Under the pieces are notes generated by a model. The model made no database searches. It saw only the letters and a list, made by a program, of their open reading frames with translations, and was not told the origin of the DNA. Below are positions 31,038-35,173 of a stretch of DNA of 35,173 nucleotides, piece after piece (position 1 is the stretch's first letter; every line of letters begins with the position of its first letter). This stretch comes from DASRHY01 sp046765875. Its GTDB lineage: Bacteria; Actinomycetota; Actinomycetes; Propionibacteriales; Kribbellaceae. The translations under genes and the position numbers were made by a program. Location: NCBI GenBank assembly GCA_046765875.1, contig JBKPSJ010000152.1:1-35173 (forward strand), given 5' to 3'.

Positions 31038-32968
31038 CGATCTCGCGACGCGACCGGCTGCGCGCCGTCACAGGCACCGTGGTCGTGGGCCTGGCGGTGG
31101 TCCTGCCGAGCGCGGCGTACGCGGACGGTAAGCCGTCTGCTCGGATCGACTCTGTGCAGGTCAGCCCGGGTCAGGCCAGCTTCGTGCTGACCACCGCCAA
31201 CGTGCCGGGAATATTGGACTCGAGCACCGTTCATGTCTACGCCGACCGCACGGCGTTGCCCGTGCGCGTGACGCCCGTCGGCAGGGCGACGACGGCAGCG
31301 GCCCCGCCGCGCGCGGTGATGATCATGATGGACACTAGCGGCTCGATGGCCGTCTCCGGGATCGCGGCGGCGCGTCAGGCCGCGCTGAGTTACCTCGCCG
31401 ATCTGCCGAGCGACGTTCAGGCGGGCTTGCTCACCTTCTCTGATCGGCCCCGGCTGGTCGTCAGCCCCACCACGAACCGCGCTCCGCTACGCCGGGCACT
31501 CGCTGGTGTGCAGGCCAGTGGAGACACGGCACTGTATGACGCGGTCCGCTCAGCCGCTTCGGCGCTCGATGCCGCCCGGCTCGGCCCGTCGGCCCAGCGC
31601 AGGCTGTTAGTGCTGTCCGACGGTGTGGACACGTCCAGCGCAGCCGCGCTCAGGTCGGTCACCGACAACCTTGCTGCCGATCAGATCCCGGCTGACGTGG
31701 TCGCGTTCCGGTACGGCAACGGTGACAAGTCTGCTGTACAGCGCATCGCGTCGGCCGCGGGCGGGCGGGTGTTGACCGCCCAGAACGCGAGTGAGTTGAC
31801 GGCGGCGTTCGCCGCGGTAGCGCGAAACTTCACCGCGCGCGCAAAGGTGGACGTCGACGTGCCTGAATCGCTGGCAGGCCACCGCGCGACGCTGCGCATC
31901 GCCATCGGTTCGGTCAGCGCGAGGACCTCGGTGACCTTTGCCCCAGTCACGCCGGCCTCGAACGCTGCACAGCCTGCCGGCCCGCACCGGGTGGTCTGGT
32001 CTTGGCAGCTCCTCGCCCTGCTCGCCGGGGTCTTCGCCGTGGTCTTCCTCGTCGTGATACTCCTGCGCCGGCAGGGTGGCCACCAAGCCAGAGCGAGCCG
32101 GCTGGTCCAGCAGGTCAGTCAGTACGGACCTCGTCACGAAGCATCCGAGGCGAGGCCCTCCGAGGGCGCCGCCGCACGGACGGCGGTCGGATTCGTCGGC
32201 CGGGCCCTGCGCTCCAGCGGCGCCGAGCAAGGCCTTGCCGACCGGCTTGATCTCGCCGACGTGAACCGTAAGCCAGCCGAATGGACGTTGCTGGTCCTCT
32301 GCGGCAGCGCGGCTGTAGCGATCGGGTTGACCCTGGCCGGCATCAACGCCCTGGTGGCCGTGCCGGCCGGGCTCGTCGCCGGCTGGCTCGTTCAGCATGT
32401 GTATCTCGGGTTTCGCATCGGGCGGCGCCGCGCAGCGTTCGGTGAGCAGCTCCCGGACGTGCTGCAGCTGATTGTCGGATCGCTTCGGTCTGGGTTCTCG
32501 CTGGCGCAGGCCATCGATGCCGTCGTGCGCGACGGTACGCAACCCGTGGCAGACGAGTTCTCTCGCGCGCTTGCGGAGACCAGGATCGGAGTCGAGCTCG
32601 AGGACGGACTCAACCGCGTCGCGGACCGGATGGAATGCAATGACCTGCGCTGGGTCGTGATGGCCACCAGGATCCAGCGGGAGGTCGGCGGCAACCTGGC
32701 CGAGGTTCTGGAGAACACGGTCGACACCATGCGCGAACGTGCGCAAACCCGCCGCCACGTCCGTGCCCTCAGTGCTGAAGGCCGGTTGTCCGGCTTCATC
32801 ATTGTCGGTCTGCCGATTGTGCTCGGCGCCTGGCTGACATTCAGCAAACCGCAGTACATGAGTCCGCTGTTCAACTCACCGCTCGGCATCATGATGATCG
32901 CCGGCGGTGTCGGGCTGATCGTCGTGGGCGCGCTCTGGATCCGCGCCCTGGTCAAGGTGGAGGCATGA
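31034..32968 (+). CDS. tadB: VWA-TadB fusion: extracytoplasmic von Willebrand A domain joined to a Tad inner-membrane platform protein
   Basis: At 644 residues it is about twice the usual TadB length. Residues 1-30 are a signal peptide (ending SAAYA). A VWA domain covers about 94-265 with an intact metal site: D100-x-S102-x-S104, T165 (GDTALYD) and D196 (LSDGVD). A beta-rich segment (270-315) and a membrane helix (324-344) follow, then a cytoplasmic linker, two helices (about 417-457) and a T2SSF domain (465-600: QLPDVLQLIVGSLRSGFSL, RIQREVGGNLAEVLEN) with two C-terminal helices. No frameshift or internal start is apparent. The VWA part should face outside, the T2SSF part should contact TadA. 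Confidence 0.92.
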   Translation: MTISRRDRLRAVTGTVVVGLAVVLPSAAYADGKPSARIDSVQVSPGQASFVLTTANVPGILDSSTVHVYADRTALPVRVTPVGRATTAAAPPRAVMIMMDTSGSMAVSGIAAARQAALSYLADLPSDVQAGLLTFSDRPRLVVSPTTNRAPLRRALAGVQASGDTALYDAVRSAASALDAARLGPSAQRRLLVLSDGVDTSSAAALRSVTDNLAADQIPADVVAFRYGNGDKSAVQRIASAAGGRVLTAQNASELTAAFAAVARNFTARAKVDVDVPESLAGHRATLRIAIGSVSARTSVTFAPVTPASNAAQPAGPHRVVWSWQLLALLAGVFAVVFLVVILLRRQGGHQARASRLVQQVSQYGPRHEASEARPSEGAAARTAVGFVGRALRSSGAEQGLADRLDLADVNRKPAEWTLLVLCGSAAVAIGLTLAGINALVAVPAGLVAGWLVQHVYLGFRIGRRRAAFGEQLPDVLQLIVGSLRSGFSLAQAIDAVVRDGTQPVADEFSRALAETRIGVELEDGLNRVADRMECNDLRWVVMATRIQREVGGNLAEVLENTVDTMRERAQTRRHVRALSAEGRLSGFIIVGLPIVLGAWLTFSKPQYMSPLFNSPLGIMMIAGGVGLIVVGALWIRALVKVEA

Positions 32969-32969
32969 G

Positions 32970-33884
32970 ATGACCGCGACCGTGCTCTTGATCGGCGGAC
33001 TTGCCGCCCTCGGTCTCGCCATTGCGCTGGCAGTACTCAGCATCTTCGCGCGGCCCGCTGAGGGCGGCGTAGCCAGAGCGCTCACGACGATCGACAACCA
33101 CTACACGCAGCGCGCGCCGGTCGACGTCGAGCCCAAGCGCGATCCATTCGCGGCGCTCCCTGGGTGGCTGCGGGCGTTGGCGGTGCGCCTGTCGCCATCG
33201 GGCATCAGCACGACGCTGCAGCGCCGACTCGACCTCGCGGGCAACCCATCGGGTTGGACGCCCGACCGGATCCTGGCCGCGAAGGGTCTGGGCTTGTTCA
33301 TCCTCGGTGGCCTCGGCGGTCTGTACGGGTTGCGCACGATCGGCCTGCTCGTCGTGGGTACCGCAGTGGCCGCGGCTGCGGGATTCTTCCTGCCCGACGT
33401 CCTGCTTTACAACGCAGGTGTCAAGCGCCAGGACAAGATCCAGAAGGCCTTGCCCGACGCGCTTGACATGCTCACGGTCTGTGTCGAGGCCGGGCTCGGG
33501 TTCGACGCGGCGCTGGCACAGGTCGCCCGCAACACCGCCGGCCCATTGGCCGCAGAGTTCTCGAGGGTGCTCCAGGAGATCCAGATCGGCAAATCCCGTA
33601 CGCAGGCTCTGCGCGCGATGACGAATCGGACGACTGTGCCCGAGCTGCGAGCATTCGTCTCGGCGCTTGTGCAGGCCAGCGAGTTGGGCATCGCGATCGC
33701 GGACGTGCTGCGCGAACAGGCGAAGGAGATGCGGTTGCGGCGCAGGCAGCGCGCCGAGGAGAAAGCGCAGAAGGTACCCGTCAAGATCCTCTTTCCGCTC
33801 GTATTCTGCCTGTTCCCGTCGATGTTCATCGTCATTATCGGACCCGGCGTGATCAGCATCGCGCACGTTCTGTTCGGAAAGTAG
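32970..33884 (+). CDS. tadC: TadC pilus-assembly platform protein (type II secretion F domain)
   Basis: A 304-residue protein, normal TadC length. An N-terminal helix (about 4-26) is followed by a cytoplasmic stretch, two helices (about 105-145), the T2SSF domain (about 160-280: ALPDALDMLTVCVEAGLGFD, ALVQASELGIAIADVLREQA) and the C-terminal helix KILFPLVFCLFPSMFIVIIG. It starts one base after the VWA-TadB stop. With TadB it forms the inner-membrane platform. Confidence 0.93.
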   Translation: MTATVLLIGGLAALGLAIALAVLSIFARPAEGGVARALTTIDNHYTQRAPVDVEPKRDPFAALPGWLRALAVRLSPSGISTTLQRRLDLAGNPSGWTPDRILAAKGLGLFILGGLGGLYGLRTIGLLVVGTAVAAAAGFFLPDVLLYNAGVKRQDKIQKALPDALDMLTVCVEAGLGFDAALAQVARNTAGPLAAEFSRVLQEIQIGKSRTQALRAMTNRTTVPELRAFVSALVQASELGIAIADVLREQAKEMRLRRRQRAEEKAQKVPVKILFPLVFCLFPSMFIVIIGPGVISIAHVLFGK

Positions 33885-33890
33885 CCGACC

Positions 33891-34574
33891 ATGACCATCG
33901 CCAACAGCACCACTACGCCGGTGGCCACACCTAGACCTGCGCGCCACAAGCTGGACGTCGGCCGACTGATCATGGTGCCCGCTGCCACGATGATGCTGAT
34001 CGCCGACTGCATCGCTCTGGTTCACTCACACGGCGACGGATTCGCGGGCACGCTGCGCTGGATCGGAACCTTCCTGGTCGCGGCCTTCTATGCCTTGATC
34101 ATCTGGGCGTATCTGCGACGTGGGCCGGCGCGGGCGACGACCACATCGATCACTGCTCGCGCAGCGGCGATCATCGCGACCCTGATCCCGTTCAGCTTCC
34201 CCATGCTTACCGGCAGTACCGGAAGCCCAGGGCGAGAGCTGGTCGCGGACATCCTTCTGGTCACCGGCACGGCATGGTCGGTCTGGTCGCTGCGCAGTCT
34301 GGGCAGGAACCTGTCGGTCATCGCCCAGGCCCGCGCAGTCGCTCAGAACGGCCCATACCGGTGGGTTCGGCATCCGCTCTACACCGGCGAAATCGTGTCC
34401 TCCCTCGGGCTCGCCATCGTTGCGGGCACCATCGCCGCGGCCGGTCTGTGGATCACGCTCGTCGCGCTGCAGGTCTACCGTGCGCGCCGGGAGGAGCAGG
34501 TCCTGATCGGTGCGTTGCCGGCATATGCCGCGTACCGCGCGCGGACAGCCGCCCTGCTGCCCGGTCTTTTCTGA
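33891..34574 (+). CDS. Isoprenylcysteine carboxyl methyltransferase-like membrane protein
   Basis: A 227-residue protein with about five hydrophobic segments. The C-terminal YRWVRHPLYTGEI then RREEQVLIGALPAYAAYRAR is the ICMT/PEMT-type catalytic signature that binds S-adenosylmethionine at the membrane. Bacterial members often have unknown methyl acceptors. It begins six bases after tadC, so it is probably the last gene of the tad operon. A role in methylating a pilus component or lipid is inference; it could also be unrelated. No ribosome site is obvious, suggesting coupling. Confidence 0.85.
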   Translation: MTIANSTTTPVATPRPARHKLDVGRLIMVPAATMMLIADCIALVHSHGDGFAGTLRWIGTFLVAAFYALIIWAYLRRGPARATTTSITARAAAIIATLIPFSFPMLTGSTGSPGRELVADILLVTGTAWSVWSLRSLGRNLSVIAQARAVAQNGPYRWVRHPLYTGEIVSSLGLAIVAGTIAAAGLWITLVALQVYRARREEQVLIGALPAYAAYRARTAALLPGLF

Positions 34575-34652
34575 CGCGATTTTGATGCGATCCGGTCATT
34601 TTTAACGGGATTTCCTGACGGGATTTTCTGACGGGATTTGATCCGATTTTGA
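34571..34652. repeat. Imperfect repeats of CTGACGGGATTT at the 3' end of the tad locus
   Basis: CTGACGGGATTT occurs exactly at 34615-34626 and 34628-34639. CTGACGCGATTT at 34571-34582 differs by one base and includes the methyltransferase stop codon. Partial units AACGGGATTTC (34604-34614), GATGCGATC (34584-34592) and ATCCGATTTTG (34641-34651) fill the rest. The T-rich composition is unusual here. Confidence 0.65.
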
Positions 34653-34655
34653 CTG

Positions 34656-34674
34656 CCGGGCAACCATAGCCCGG
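34656..34674 (+). terminator. Small hairpin after the repeat array, possible terminator
   Basis: CCGGGC (34656-34661) and GCCCGG (34669-34674) pair perfectly around a seven-base loop, 82 bases past the methyltransferase stop. No U-tract follows; T-rich repeats precede it. A weak terminator of the tad transcript is plausible. Confidence 0.4.
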
Positions 34675-34680
34675 AGTAGC

Positions 34681-34870
34681 GCGACCGCCACGACCGGGAT
34701 CTGCAACGATAGTCATTACTGCATATGGATGTGACTTAGGTCGCAAAAGGATCACATTTGCGTTGAATGGCGTAATGAGGGTCTCTCACGTTCGATCTCA
34801 AGGTCAGAGCGACTGCTTTGAAACCAGTGGCACTCTGTCACTGAAGTAGTTGAGGGGGCCTGGGGACCGC
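34681..34870 (+). promoter_or_regulatory. AT-richer upstream region of the response-regulator gene with interleaved dyads
   Basis: It contains ATGTGA (34729-34734)/TCACAT (34752-34757) and CGCAAA (34742-34747)/TTTGCG (34757-34762), two interleaved inverted repeats, and CAGTG/CACTG (34825-34843) near the start. The spacing of TGTGA/TCACA is far too wide for a CRP site. This is probably the promoter and operator region of the response regulator; I could not fix a -35/-10 pair. Confidence 0.4.
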
Positions 34871-35173
34871 ATGACCGAGACGTTTGACCACACGACGGCG
34901 CCGATCCGGGTCGTTGCCATCGACGGGCACACGATGACCCGCTACGGGCTCGCGCAGCTGCTGGGCAGCCATTCCGACCTGGAGATGGTCGCCGAAGTCG
35001 CGCGGGCTGCCGACGCCGCCCGGGTCGTGGCGACCATGCGACCCAATGTGGTCACTCTGGACGTCACGCTGCCGGACGGCGATGGCCTGCAGCTGGCCCG
35101 CGAACTGCGTGACCGGTACCCGGATCTCGGGATCGTGCTGCTCACCTCGGATGGCCAGGACGACATATTGTTC
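34871..35173 (+). CDS. NarL/FixJ-family response regulator, N-terminal receiver (truncated by window end)
   Basis: The first 101 residues are in the window and the frame is open at the end. It is a receiver domain: RVVAIDGHTMTRYGLAQLLG, the phosphorylation site D64 in VVTLDVTLPDGDGL, and the switch threonine in IVLLTSDG (T92). The usual acidic pair is D18 followed by Gly (IDGH rather than DDH), so one metal-binding acid is missing. The HPxxR-like pattern MTRYGLAQLL suggests the NarL/FixJ group with a LuxR output domain beyond the window. ATG at 34871 follows a G-rich leader (TGAGGGGG). Confidence 0.85.
   Translation, partial: MTETFDHTTAPIRVVAIDGHTMTRYGLAQLLGSHSDLEMVAEVARAADAARVVATMRPNVVTLDVTLPDGDGLQLARELRDRYPDLGIVLLTSDGQDDILF

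Noticed and set aside
34731..34756. CRP-like TGTGA...TCACA
   Set aside because: The half-sites are 17 bases apart, not the six needed for a CRP-family site.

Overview
The window is about 35 kb of GC-rich DNA with tightly packed, often stop/start-overlapping genes and frequent GTG/TTG starts. Monoderm-type Tad pilus genes without a secretin, an MsiK-like orphan ABC ATPase, a SnoaL-fused ECF sigma factor and a free-standing ChrB N-terminal-domain protein all point to a high-GC actinobacterium. Propionibacteriales (Kribbella-like) is a guess from style only. No rRNA, tRNA, CRISPR array, insertion sequence or phage gene was recognised.

Layout. (1) 1-820: the 5' end of an enoyl-CoA hydratase-like gene and a small membrane-protein gene that an in-frame TGA seems to break. 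(2) 1167-5887: a catabolic cluster built around a divergent promoter with two abutting palindromes. A GntR/FCD regulator and a proline racemase-family enzyme run left; an ornithine cyclodeaminase-family reductase, an isopropylmalate/tartrate dehydrogenase-like enzyme and a threonine-dehydratase-like PLP enzyme run right. The pathway resembles hydroxyproline or hydroxy-amino-acid catabolism, but this exact set does not match one I know. (3) 5921-7651: a small two-helix protein and a membrane protein with duplicated ExxE motifs, divergent from a stand-alone ChrB N-terminal-domain protein; perhaps metal-related.

(4) 7648-22591: a polyamine (putrescine) uptake and catabolism region. It holds an Lrp/AsnC regulator with a FAD amine oxidase on one strand, and potDABC with a second FAD oxidase, a SnoaL-fused ECF sigma factor and a DHFR-like reductase on the other. 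Then come a class III putrescine-type aminotransferase, divergent from an amidohydrolase, an aminobutyraldehyde dehydrogenase and a GABA aminotransferase. The logical flow is import, amine removal to 4-aminobutanal, oxidation to GABA, then transamination to succinate semialdehyde. The two divergent promoters share a GATTCCGT element, suggesting one regulon. (5) 22795-24378: an orphan sugar-type ABC ATPase and a MarR regulator.

(6) 24383-34574: a Tad/Flp pilus locus: prepilin peptidase (opposite strand), two tandem Flp pilins, TadE, a cysteine-rich TadG-like protein, CpaB, CpaE/TadZ, TadA/CpaF, a TadB with a fused extracytoplasmic von Willebrand A domain, TadC and an isoprenylcysteine-methyltransferase-like membrane protein. 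Strong hairpins flank the first pilin, and two short-period repeat arrays begin at stop codons within the locus. (7) 34871-35173: the truncated start of a NarL/FixJ-type response regulator whose acidic pair is altered.
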